Shown one piece after another: positions 24,468 through 35,791 of a stretch of DNA of 64,000 nt. The stretch's first letter is position 1; each line of letters opens with the position of its first letter. A program made the position numbers and the translations under genes. The DNA comes from Lichtheimia corymbifera B2541. Lineage: Eukaryota > Mucoromycota > Mucoromycetes > Mucorales > Lichtheimiaceae. The stretch is taken from contig JNEU01000740.1 of assembly GCA_000697475.1 (NCBI GenBank), positions 62,001-126,000 on the forward strand. Reading direction: 5' to 3'. Under the pieces are notes generated by a model. That model saw nothing but the letters and a program-made list of their open reading frames with translations. It did not search any database and had not been told where the DNA came from.

Positions 24468-27228
24468 ATGACTCCAATTCAACGACAGCTTGTTGCCATC
24501 GATGAAGGCTTCTCATCTGGTGGAGTTGGATCCTCTGAAACACCTGATTCCTGCATCGGTCCACCGACTCCTTCCTTTGACAGTACAACTTTATCCAACA
24601 ATGGAGACCCTCCTAGCCATGTCTCTTTTTCAAACTACCAACCACCCCATTTCCACTCCAAAATGACGAGAACCGACTGGCTTACACCCGAGAATAAGAG
24701 GTAGGCTCACCCATGTAGCAATGACGACTTGTCAACTGACACTGTGCGAGGGTTTATTATAGCAAGGCACCATCCTCCATTTCGTCACGCTCATCTGACA
24801 AGCAGCCATTTGTTCAATCAATCAGTCATTATGCATCATCTATTTCATCAGCTATTCGACGCGTACATCCACTTGATAATATTCGACAAGAGGAGCATTC
24901 ATCCGACGACGACGAGGATGATGATGACGATTCAGTAACAGCATCGACAACAAGACAACCAGCACCACAATCCAGCAGTATTCCCATCATTCGTAGAGAA
25001 CCACCTACCAATACCAATACACCAGCATCATCATTCCTTCAAGTACCCAAACCAGCATCATCTATGCAACAGAGCATGACATCACTTGCATCCGCAACAT
25101 CACGTTCAACAGTACCCCTGACAGCTGTGGATGAAATGTCGACTACAGGAGATGGCATCCTGATGAAAGGAAAGCTCTTATGTGCTATTTACATGAAATG
25201 GTTCAGTCGGCGAGTCTCAATGAGTGAAGCAACCCAAGAGCATTTGCGATTGCGTCAAACACGACTTAGTTGGCGACAATTTGAAGCAGTTCTCAGGCAC
25301 GATCGACTCCAATTGTACCTGGTTACCGTAAGTCAACAAAGAAATTGTTATATAAACAACAGCTCATTGTATTATTCTTATGTACAGAATCTTGTCATTA
25401 AAACACGACGACTTGCCCATACGATTTATCTTCGACCACAAAGATCCAAGAATATTCACAATGTCCATTTGAGCCTTGTATCACCTTTGGATTTCACTTG
25501 GCGACTCGAATTTGAATCATGCCAAGGGCGCACGGTCCAGTTTTACTTTTGCTCACGTACCGTTCCACAATCACAGGCTTGGTATATGGCTCTTTACCGA
25601 CACTCCACCATCATTACTACACCTCTACCATCGTTGATCGATTTGTATATACCCTCTTACAACAACCTAAAGATACGTCTCCCACTCGTTCAATGTGACC
25701 TCAAGATCAATAATCATAATATCCGTGCTCATGACATCAAACGCGCTATTCTGTCATTGATGGAGCGACAAGATATCAATCCTGACCACTGGACAATGAA
25801 AAATGTGCAACTGTGCTGGCATCGCGAAGGACAACAATACCAATGGATTCCAGATACCAATTTAATTGTGGATCCTCAACTGATTGAAAAGGTAAAAGAG
25901 GGGGGATAATAGTATTTGTTAGTAAAATAGCAGCTGATGTGAAAAGTGACATAGACCCATACATTGCAATTAAGATATCGACCACAACGACTGCGCCCTG
26001 AAGAAGTAAGTGTTCCATTGACTTTTGATCAGAGGGATTTTTTTATCATTGATAAATGATATGTGATAGAATACACCGAGACCTGTGATGGAAGGAGATC
26101 TTGTTTTACAAACCGATTTGCAAGGGAATGAGCTCAAGAATGCAAGATCAGTGTACGCCATGATTGAAGGGAATTTGATGTTTCTGCTGGATCCGGTCAA
26201 GGCATCTCGACCCCCTGGTGCTGAAGAACCAAATGATACACCTCGATGGTCGTTTGCTCGTATATCAGGGGCGACTCTTATCTCAGCACGGGCCAAGCGG
26301 GGTTTTCGATCAGTTACCCGCTTTTTCCATCACAACAATAATGAGCAGATATCAGTGCATGGTGCCGAGAAAGAATGTCGACGTCGTGCCAAGAATATCA
26401 CCCATGCTTTTGCTGTCCTGGATCTGACACGAGGAACACGAGTACGTCGACGACAACAAACAAATGTTGAACAAGTCATACAACAACGGGCGTTTGAGAT
26501 CCATATCGACAATGTTGTTCTGCAAATGGAAGCACCCACCATGCATACCATGTTTGAATGGATACAGTGGATACACAAACTATTACAAACACTTGGGCGG
26601 CAGCTTAGTCGAGACGTGGTTCCATTGATTGGCCAGACACGATTAGGTTTCAGGATTGAACGACGCTGGAAAGGAGTCCTGGTAATGTCTGAGATCTGAA
26701 ACGTAGATGAGAGGGGAGAGCACGTCATATTGATTGTTATTACATTTTTAGCACGCTGGCATGCTGTATGTTCGTCAAGATTATTTGGATACCTTCAAGC
26801 AACGCTACTGTGTATTGATACCAGGCAAAAAACTGGTCTTATTTCGTACCTGTCGTCGGAAACGATGCTCTGGCGCAGCACAGCTTTGGACGTCTTATGA
26901 GCATTTCGCTACGCTCAAATTGGACCGTGGTGTCTATATCCATGGAGACGACGCTCAGCAACATGAAAGCAAGGCAACACGGCAACCACCAAGGATCTAT
27001 GCGGATGGCACCATTGTATCCAGCCAAGATAGTAGCAGTAATGCTGACTGTTCTTTTGTGATTTGGCAAACCGCTCAACGACATATCTTGGTCACGTTAC
27101 GCGAACGACTCTCGACATTCAAATTTGGGCATCGACTTGGACGTAAAGGAACCGTATGGGTTTTTCTTGCTCGCAGTGAAGAGGAAAAGTCTGCTTGGAT
27201 GTGGGCATTACATCAAGCCATTGAATAG
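24468..27228 (+). CDS. Large PH-domain protein, Spo71/Mug56-like
   Basis: The N-terminal ~190 residues are disordered, rich in Ser and Asp. An ordered region then begins with GDGILMKGKLLCAIYMKWFS. At least three PH-like units follow: around IHNVHLSLVSPLDFTWRLEF to SQAWYMALYRHS; from VMEGDLVLQTD to MFEWIQWIHKLLQTL; and from HAGMLYVRQDYLDTFKQRYCV to ARSEEEKSAWMWALHQAIE. Each ends in the Trp-containing helix typical of PH folds. Exons: 24468-24700, 24763-25327, 25388-25891, 25955-26005, 26070-26681 and 26752-27228. The arrangement resembles yeast Spo71/fission yeast Mug56, which bind phosphoinositides at the spore membrane. The exact orthology is my inference. Confidence 0.68.
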
Positions 27229-27512
27229 CAAGTCTCGTGACGATAGCACTGGACAACGCCTTGGAGGAGGTTGAAAAAAAGCTCATTTTACTCATTTCTC
27301 TCACGGACCCACCACTTTCAACTCTCTTTTCTCTCTCTCTCTTTTCCCATTGTTTTCTTTGGTCCCACATATATACACACACCCACACATCTGCTTGCAG
27401 TTTTGTACTACACAAAAGATTCATCATGTATGTAGTGTGTCAATTTTATAGCTGCCACCTTCATTGTACAAATAACATATATTCACATTGGCAATAATAT
27501 GAAAATAGAGTA

Positions 27513-28817
27513 ATGCCATCCACGTCTAATGTAGCCCCACGAAAGATTGGCCATGTCAAGTTTTTTAATTCAGTCAAGGGTTACGGCTTCATTATCCCTG
27601 ACGATAGTACTGCGGATCAACCTATTGTTGAAGGTAGATGATAACAACCCACACAAAGTGTTTCATCTTGAGTCACCCTTCTTCCTCCATATCTAATCCG
27701 TTAACATTTTCACTTTTGTCTTTTACAGTGTTTGTACACCACACAGCAATCAACGGCAATGGATTCAAAAGTCTGGCCGAGGTATGCTTACCATTTATAG
27801 ACAATTGGTGATTGATCTACATGATAACCTGATCACTCTCCTTTTATCACTTACAACAATAGGGCGAGGAGGTAAATAAATATAGGACGTGATGATAATG
27901 GTGTGGTCGCGTTAAACAGACCCTGCAATTTCATCTCCCCAAATTCCCCTACCAACACCCACATTCCATCCATTTTTTAGGTTGAGTATGATATGATTCA
28001 AGGCCCAAAAGGCATGCAAGCTGCCAATGTTTCTGGTCCAGGTGGTGTTCCAGTCCAAGGTGATCCAAACGCACGTCGACCTTACCAAAATTATCACCGG
28101 TAAGGTTTTTCTCTACTATTACTACCACTACTTGTTGTCTCTCTCTCTTTCTAAACGCTTATGAAGTAGACGATTCCAAAATAACCGTGGCTCATCCGCA
28201 GCTGTAGATGGAAGACAATATGGTAATGGATATATACAACCCACTCATGGATGAATCGATATATACTGATGGATAGGTTGTTTCTAGGTTATCCCGCCAT
28301 GTATGGTATGATGCAACCAGGAGGAGGAACCGCTGCACCACCACCACCTTATGGATATACAGCGTTTTATGGTCCATATCCTGCAGCAGCACCACCACCA
28401 CCACCAGCCATGAATGGCCAAGATAATAATGGACCCAATTCACCCCCAGCATTATTCCGACAACATGCACATCACCATCAACATCAACAACAACCCATGT
28501 TTGCATATTCTTACCAACCTGGCATTTCTGGTGCTGCGGTATCTGATACATCAGCTGTGTATCCTCATTCACCCCCTACACCCATGGCTATGTATTATCC
28601 TTATCCTCCACAACAACAGCCATATTTTATTCCATCCACAATGCAGGGTTTCGTATCTGCCTCAGCATCGTCAACTTCATCTTCCAATCAAAGCGCATCC
28701 AGCATTTCAAACAACACAACACCAACATGCGAACATGGACCATCAAACAACAATAAGCCAACACAAGCACCACCAGCACAAGCACATCAGATGGTTGTAG
28801 CCGAAATTCCCACTTGA
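27513..28817 (+). CDS. Cold-shock-domain RNA-binding protein
   Basis: A single N-terminal cold-shock domain (about residues 11-85) carries RNP1-like KGYGFI and RNP2-like VFVHHTAI, followed by [20 protein letters not shown] and AANV. Such proteins bind single-stranded RNA/DNA and act as RNA chaperones. The remainder is low-complexity: a short Arg/Asn stretch, then Pro, Gln, Ser, His and Tyr-rich sequence, likely disordered. Exons: 27513-27633, 27729-27781, 27863-27871, 27981-28099, 28170-28222 and 28288-28817. The third exon is only 9 nt and encodes GEE, completing the family pattern. Cold-shock domains are unusual in ascomycetes but known in early-diverging fungi. Confidence 0.88.
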
Positions 28818-29444
28818 GCCCTTTTTTATTGATGAGATGATGACACTACTACACAATGATCAGGTCCTCCTTACATTTCCCCTTTTACAAATCATCCTGT
28901 CGTATTATTATCACAATGTTGTGTTTAGGTGTATACATTGACGGCTGGTGCTGTCTGTTTTAACCTATTTCTCCTCTTCCAATACACCACTACCTCCCTT
29001 TCCGTCCTCATCACTAGCGTCGTGATTAATCCCAAGCGATAAAAATGCCAAGCCCCATCCTTCCCTACTATTACAATTGGAAAATGAAACTGCCTTTTGG
29101 AAAAAGATTATGCAGACAATAAAATGTTGTTGTCCTCTTGTAAACCTTCATCGATCCAATCCAAAATGCATGCTAATAAGGGGACCTTAATATCGTTTTG
29201 CTTTATCTTTGAATTACCATCAAGCTGCATGGCGATGATTTTCTTTGTCCTACTATATGCACGATCTCCTTAGATGCTATGTATTGGCAACTTTCTCCTT
29301 TATACCTTATTAGGCTCACATGGTCTTTCATTCATTCACAAGTCATCATCACAGCTGCAGTACATCATAGTGAAACTTTGTTATAATAATGGAACAGCAT
29401 TTAGTGTATCATAACCCTCTAGTCTAATTTGAGAAAAGAATATT
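28818..29444. other. Convergent 3' gap
   Basis: This 627-bp gap lies tail-to-tail between the cold-shock and ornithine decarboxylase genes. It is AT-rich with no supportable gene, RNA or repeat. Confidence 0.5.
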
Positions 29445-31118
29445 CTAAAATGGATGATAGGATGTATCGACGTAGGTGATAGATGGCACTGTAAAGCCAC
29501 TGAATCCATGCGATGCAATGGCATATGTATAAGCACCCATGTTGGGCCAATAGAGCCAGTCGCCCACTTGAAGATCGGGTAACTTGGCATTCTGGGTGAT
29601 GCAATCGTAAGGTGTGCAAGTGGGCCCCCATATGCTGCATTCATATTTTGGTTCATTTTCCAAAACAATCATATCTTGAGCTTGAATAAACTTGCCGTTC
29701 CTTGTCATCACTATAGTGGGGGTCATCATGCTAAGCACAGATCCACTTTTTTTTTGGCACACAGACTCTAGCTCCGCTCGCACGTACCTTTGGCAACCGG
29801 TGTTAAATTCTTGGCAGGAACACCACCGAAAAGACCAAACACACCATCCAGTAGGTAATCTAATATTGACTTGTTATAAAGGACACTCTCAACATCATCT
29901 GTTCACTTACACATGATATGCTTTTGCTTTTTTAGAGTGAGTGTACTGCGTTTGGCCATGATGCGTGTGCATGTAGTGAAGGCAGTAGAAACGTAGAATC
30001 GACCTGGTTCGGCAATGATACGGATATGGGGTGGGAACAAGGAATCCAATTGCTCGCGGAGTACATTGGCAACATTCTCAAAAGTGGTTTGTCCTTCAAG
30101 ACCGACACCTGGGAAACCGCCACCCAAATCAAGAATAGTCATGTTGTGTCCCATGCTGGCTGCTTGATCAAACACACTGCGAGCACTCGAGAGTGCATCG
30201 GTAAAGGCCGATGCATCCATACACCCGGTCCCAATATGGAAGCTATGATGATGAAGGGTCCAACACAATAATCAGACGCTTTTCCCACACCACAGGCATA
30301 TATGTTATACGTTCTACATACCTTACACCGACAACAGGGAGCTCTAATTCACGAGCCTTCATCAATAATCCATCCACCGATTCCATATGAGCTCCAAATT
30401 TAGCACTGACGTTGCTGTAAGCTTTTGAGTTGTCCGTAAAGATTCTGAGAATAAGCTCGGCTTCGGGACAGGATTCTTTGATCTTATATAGCTCATCCAT
30501 GTTGTCAAAGGTCATGAGCGAGACACGGTGTTTGGCAGCGTATTGAATATGGGTCACAGGTTTGCAAGGATTGGCAAAGACGATACGACTGGGATGTACT
30601 TGATGTTGCTCCAAAAGTGGCTGCATCTCAAACTTGCTTGCACAGTCAAAGCCAATACCCAGAGAAACAAGCAGCTTTAGGACTTGAGGATCTTCATTGC
30701 ATTTGACGGCTACAGTTTGCATATGCATGCGTTAGTATTTGTGTATCAACTTTTGAAAAAAAAAAGATGCTGGTAACATACCATAAAATGGCTCAACCCG
30801 TGGCAAGTGCGTTTTCCAACGCAAATGCTGCCGGTACACATCACCGAGATCACATACAGTAAAGCATTCATCATCCTCGTCAGACCATTCTTCAATCTTT
30901 TGTTTCATTGTTTGATAAACCATGGGCTCAGGTAAAGCATCCTTGTTTGATGGGGAGCGATCCAACGACTTGCCATGAGTTGCTGCTGTTATGTCTTTTT
31001 CTTTTGATGGTGGAGGACTCTCATATCCCTCAGGTAAAAACGCCTTGTGGATACGGAAGTTTACATGGCCGGTGTTGGGTGATGATGGTGTATCGATTGT
31101 ATCGGCATCAGATGGCAT
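29445..31118 (-). CDS. Ornithine decarboxylase-like enzyme with substituted substrate site
   Basis: This is a PLP-dependent decarboxylase of the eukaryotic ODC fold (alanine-racemase type), which in the family makes putrescine from ornithine. The PLP lysine is in VEPFYAVKCNEDP. The family motifs SFHIGTGC, LDLGGGFPG, AEPGRFYV, LLDGVFG (the Asp332 equivalent), SIWGPTC (the Cys360 equivalent) and NMGAYT are all present. The residue after the catalytic Cys, normally Asp361, is Thr (WGPTCTPYD). The segment after DGVFG (LFGGVPAKNLTPVAK) also departs from the usual GSFNC pattern. Exons from right to left: 30782-31118, 30322-30709, 29911-30242, 29788-29859 and 29445-29710. The N-terminus is a ~60-residue variable tail. 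A divergent paralogue with altered specificity is possible. Confidence 0.88.
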
Positions 31119-32548
31119 AGTGGATAATGTACGATAAGAGAAAGTTTAAGCAAAACCAATCCGAAAAGTGCTTAGAAGTACTGCTTTTATATTCATGACA
31201 AAGAAACAGTGACTCTTTATTCGTTGTCGGATTGTCCTAGGTTTTCGTTGTTTCCGATCACAAGGGGTTGCATAGGGGGGGAGAAGGTTGTGATCAGGTG
31301 CACTTGATGATTGAAGTACAATGAAAGCATCATTGATGAGAGTTGGGTGGATCTTTATTCCTGACCACAAACTTAACTTTCAGGCCAAGCGATTCTTGTT
31401 ACCTAAAACGTAAATTGCTCTTTGTCTTCAGGTGTTGAAGCAAGGAGATGATCTCGAATCGATTTCGGATAATCCCTTTCTTTGGTTCAGGTAGCTTGCT
31501 GAACGATGCAGAAGCATAGAATCACGCTGCGTCTGAAGTTGGTTTTGGTATTGGTACACCACATACAGCGTGTACATGTACAATGTATTACACACACCAC
31601 GCCAAAATCAAGTATACAACCGTGATCCACCAAATGTGGGAATACTCGGTCAAGCCGCTATGTACGCCACATGCGTGAAATCGATCACTCACATATTCAC
31701 TTGGCTATTTACCCCTTTTGAAGGTGGCCCAAGATATCTTTGTGCGACCACGCTCACTCTTTTGACAACCGCGAAACAACGAATAGCAAGGTGATACTTT
31801 TTCCCACGTTACCTGTCTCATAATCACAGCATGATATTGTCATACGTTGCTAGATCGGGTGAACTAAATTCAACGCTCACCATCTGTTTTCATGTCCTTA
31901 GATATGCAGGTCTTTGTTGCATGAGATCTGATTCATGGCTGGAAACGTGATACGTGCATGTAGAGTGTGCATGACATCCCTCCAACACCATAATCATCAA
32001 GGCACTGCTATCAATAAGAAAGAGGGGGTGCATAGGTGATCGATTGTGAATCACACGATAAAATTTTCTCGACTGCATATCATTGTATGAGGATGATGAA
32101 ATAAAGGCGCATTATCTTGAATCGCATCATAGTATCATAGCTGCATAGCATACATTGAAAGGGATAGTGACAGTGCGATGGAAAAAGAAGGTTCGCCCTT
32201 TTTGAAAAGACATGGCTTGAACCATACATTACTACCCCTTCGACTAAACGATGGTCCTGAAGACGATTATATCTTTGTGTATCGATACTCTACCAGATAC
32301 AGCAATGTGCTCTTTATTAGATATGTGGCATCAGCAGTGCTATCAACTATCTCGCATTAAAGAGTCTATATGATAGGAGTATCTCCGGCATACCATGCAT
32401 ACATATTCTTCAGCAGCAACATCGTTGCGTTAATATACATACCATCCCCCCTTTTGTAATTTTAGCTGATTCCATGGAAAAAGCCAGACGTGCTATAAAG
32501 GACATGGTCATTCTGCACTCACTTGCGAGTATCTTAACCAAGGGCACC
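31119..32548. other. Long gap upstream of ornithine decarboxylase
   Basis: This is presumably the decarboxylase promoter and leader. On the plus strand, about 31570-31794 encodes a fragment (FTWLFTPFEGGPRYLCATTL) faintly like the C-terminus of short-chain dehydrogenases. It has no upstream Rossmann part, so it is at best a relic. Nothing else was recognised. Confidence 0.35.
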
Positions 32549-33121
32549 ATGTGGTTTTACAACTACTCCATCGCGTTGCTAGTCATTTTAGCGAGCGTTG
32601 TCAGTGCAGCTTCTTCGAATATCCGTGTTGTCAACAACGATCGCACATATGCCACTACGACAACACGCACGATCACATCACACAGCACCATCATTCCACC
32701 ACCCTTATCAACCACACATATCTACATGACGACTGTAATCCACGAGGGGAATTATAATGAGACGCTTGTGGCATCCTTTGCTGTATCGGGGACAGCCTTG
32801 CCAGCGACGCTCCCTTCATACATGTCGAGTTATTTCTTATCTGTATTGTAAGTTGATAAGCAAGCGTATAGAGCACTGCTATGATCATTCAACTAAAATG
32901 CTCGTTTTTATTTCTAGCCACAGCATGGAAGGTAAGGCTTGCTTATAACCTTGTATACACACACTCTCACTGACAACCCATCCACAGCCTCTGTTAGTGC
33001 TATACTGCATAGTCTTATAACCGCTTCAAGCCATTCCGAGTCAATCTCTGGTCATATTGCACCACCAGCAACCAGCCTTCCATCCCCCACACCACCGCCG
33101 CCACCACACTCTGGGATTTAG
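32549..33121 (+). CDS. Small secreted Ser/Thr/Pro-rich protein
   Basis: The N-terminus is a convincing signal peptide (MWFYNYSIALLVILASVVSA, with cleavage expected just after). The mature part is about 130 residues, rich in Thr, Ser and His, with a Pro run before the end (PTPPPPPHSGI). It has no Cys framework and no obvious GPI tail, so it may be a cell-wall or secreted glycoprotein. Exons: 32549-32847, a 14-nt exon 32928-32941, and 32998-33121. Only inclusion of the 14-nt exon keeps the long C-terminal frame. An in-frame ATG at 32474 would add 25 residues and hide the signal peptide, so I prefer 32549. The family is unknown. Confidence 0.5.
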
Positions 33122-33289
33122 CGTAGTGGCTGCTGTTTGTCATATTTCAAATTGAACGTTTCTGGGAATTTTCGTTATAGTGTTTAATAATGATCCAAAG
33201 AAAATGTCAAATCGATGCATAATATTGATGAATGATTTCATGTGTTGGAAGGGAATGCTAACATGGAGGAGAGGATGTGGGGTTGTCAA

Positions 33290-34074
33290 TTACTCGTCTG
33301 GATTGGCATAAGAGGATGCAGGTTCCTTGTTGGCACCTTTTCGGTTGTTTGCCAGCTAATAGAGATAAGATTAATAATGCATGTTTGCAGCAACCACATG
33401 TAAAAACTTACTCGTTCCTTTTGTAGTCGATCATTCTTTTCCTTAAGCTTGTCCTTTCTTGCTTGACTCTTGCCACCACCACCAGCTGTCAACTCAACAT
33501 TGATTTGTTTCTTCTTGAACTTGGAACGATGCAATGCAAGAGCAGCCTAAGAATAGTAGGTAGGATAAGTAAGTACCCAAGCAGAAAACCGACCCCCCAA
33601 ATGCAGGGTCCTCGATCCACACACAAATGCACTTACATTTAAAGTTTCACTATCCTTGAATTCGACAAATGCAAACCCTTTTGGTTCGTTGGTTTCCTTG
33701 TGGGTCATCAAACGCACCGTAGGCAACTCTCCAACCGATTCAAAATGGGCAGCCAGTTCCTGGCTAGTGGTATCCTTGGGCAAGTTGCCGACAAACAAAA
33801 TGAATCGTTTCTTATCACCACCTTCGTTGTTGCCTTTGCCACCTCGTGAACGTCTCTTTTTCTTTGCTGGTTTATCTTGTTGAGCATCGTCATTGGCGCG
33901 TTTGGTCGATGATCGATCAGTCTTTTGTTGAGTCGTGGATACTTCTTGTGGTTGATCCTCTTTCACATCGGATTCAGGGACAGCGTTGGCTTCTGAGAGA
34001 GCATCACTCTCCTTTTTGCGATTGCGGAATGCAGCGGCTTTCTTTTCTCGTTTTGTGAGTTTCTTTTCTGGCAT
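33290..34074 (-). CDS. Nucleolar RRM protein, Nop6-like
   Basis: A lysine-rich N-terminus (MPEKKLTKREKKAAAFRNRK) and a basic, Ser/Glu-rich linker with nuclear-localisation-like KPAKKKRRSR precede one RRM. The RRM shows RNP2 FILFVGNLP and RNP1 KGFAFVEF. The tail is basic, with a Gly run and ARKDKLKEKNDRLQKER. This architecture matches yeast Nop6 and related small-subunit biogenesis factors. Exons from right to left: 33637-34074, 33412-33548 and 33290-33355. It is head-to-head with ribosomal protein eL20, which fits shared ribosome-biogenesis control. The RRM is certain; the Nop6 label is inferred. Confidence 0.78.
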
Positions 34075-34611
34075 AATATATAAAAAGAGAGGGAGGAGAG
34101 TGAGAGAGAAGAGGATGTCAGTGTGCCACGGCAACAAGCCACACCCGTTGCATTTGAAATTATGATCTTCCGCCCAGTCCACTTATGCAAAGTGCCCTGC
34201 TGATCACCCTGCTACTAAATGGCATTTATTGATGCATTATGCTTTGAATGAAAGTTGAATTACTAATGACAACAGCGTATGAGAAATAAGATTACACGTC
34301 AAAAGTTACTTTTTGTAAAGTGGAATATCTAAGAGATGACCTTCATAAACTTGTTGGAGGGACGAACAAAGTTCTCGCACACAAAAGATATAATTGGAAA
34401 AGGAGCGTTATGGCTTGACAGTCGAAAGTTGAATATAATGTCGATATTTCATTGTATGGATACCGTTGCCATAGTGAGGGTGGAGGAGTAGTCGCCATGG
34501 CAAGCGGCGATACAAAATCCGATTGGGCGGGAGCCATGTGCGCTGCGGATGTGCAAAGGTCGCAAAGGCGGCACATTAAGCGATCTTTCTCTCCCCATTA
34601 ACGTCGAGACA
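34075..34611. promoter_or_regulatory. Divergent promoter, Nop6-like / ribosomal protein eL20
   Basis: These 537 bp sit between a ribosome-biogenesis gene and a ribosomal protein gene. A CT/GA-rich tract lies just upstream of the Nop6-like ATG (about 34084-34110). A GC-richer block (about 34500-34570, including AAAGGTCGCAAAGGCGGCAC) lies 40-70 bp before the eL20 ATG. Specific factor sites were not identified. Confidence 0.5.
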
Positions 34612-35526
34612 ATGTCGAAAGTAAGTAGAGTGCGATGAGTGATAAGAGATTTATTGAAAAGGATACATGCAAACGATGGATGGATGGATTGAAGCAATGG
34701 ATGAATGGATGAATGGGGTGGATTGAGATTTTGGGAGACCAAGTCAACTAACGTTTCGACCCTTCCTCTTTTTTTCTCTGCAATGCAATAGTTTCACGAG
34801 TACCAGGTAATAATGCGACTATTCGATTCTAGAAGCGACACGTCATCGACAATGGTTATTCATACTCGAAATTGATAATAGGTGGTCGGCCGTAAGCTCC
34901 CCTCTGAGAAGGAGCCCCATCCCAAGCTCTACCGCATGCGTGTGTTTGCTCCCAACACCGTTGTTGCCAAGTCCCGTTTCTGGTACTACTTGAAGAAGCT
35001 TCGCAAGGTCAAGAAGGCTGCTGGCGAAATCGTCTCTGTCAACGAGGTAAGATAAATAAAGTGCAGTAACTATGTGCACCATAGGATAAAGATTATTTAC
35101 ATATATATGCAATGTCACTCTAGATCTTCGAGAAGCACCCTGAGCAAATCAAGAACTTTGGTATCTGGATCCGCTACGATTCTCGCTCTGGTACCCACAA
35201 CATGTACAAGGAATACCGTTCCATGTCCCGTGTTGAAGCTGTCGAGAACTGCTGTAAGTTGAATGAAGGATAGAATAATGGATGATGATGTATACTTATA
35301 TGATATGTGGATAATAGACCAAGATATGGCTGCTCGTCATCGTGCTCGTTTCTCTTCGGTTCAAATCATGCGTGTTGCCGAAGTTAAGAGCGCTGATATT
35401 CGTCGCCAATACGTCAAGCAGCTCTTGGTTCCCAAGCTTGCTTTCCCTCTTCCCCACCGCATCCAGCGTGTCGACAAGTCCCAACGTCGCTTGTTCATTG
35501 CCAAGAGACCCACCACCTTCTACTAA
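34612..35526 (+). CDS. RPL20: 60S ribosomal protein eL20 (L18ae family)
   Basis: This is a structural protein of the large ribosomal subunit. The sequence is highly conserved: [96 protein letters not shown] and the C-terminus RPTTFY. Exons: 34612-34620 (coding part 9 nt), 34792-34806 (15 nt), 34882-35046, 35124-35253 and 35318-35526. The 15-nt second exon supplies FHEYQ, which is needed to match the family. The first intron is 171 bp, long for this genome, as is common near the start of ribosomal protein genes. Confidence 0.96.
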
Positions 35527-35791
35527 ATGTTGTGTGCCTCTTTATCCTCAGCAATGGAATAAATGCTTTGGTCTCGTGCGTTTTCTGATCATTTAATACG
35601 TGTGTGCTGTCTTTATTGATGGGGATTATCGGGGAGACAAAGGAATGGGGTAACTCAGAGGAGTTGTCATTGTCCTTCTTTGTGTTATCACGTGAGCAAC
35701 AAGGATTGGGGGAAGTTGTGTACATATTTCATCAGGTAGCACAGACAGATCACTCTTTTTCTCTCTTCTTCTTCTGCTTCCAAACCACTGC

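Noticed and set aside
26330..26728. 132-codon minus-strand frame opposite the PH-domain gene
   Set aside because: It is a shadow of a strong plus-strand coding frame with splice support.
35495..35725. Minus-strand frame over the eL20 3' end
   Set aside because: It overlaps the eL20 last exon antisense and has no family features.
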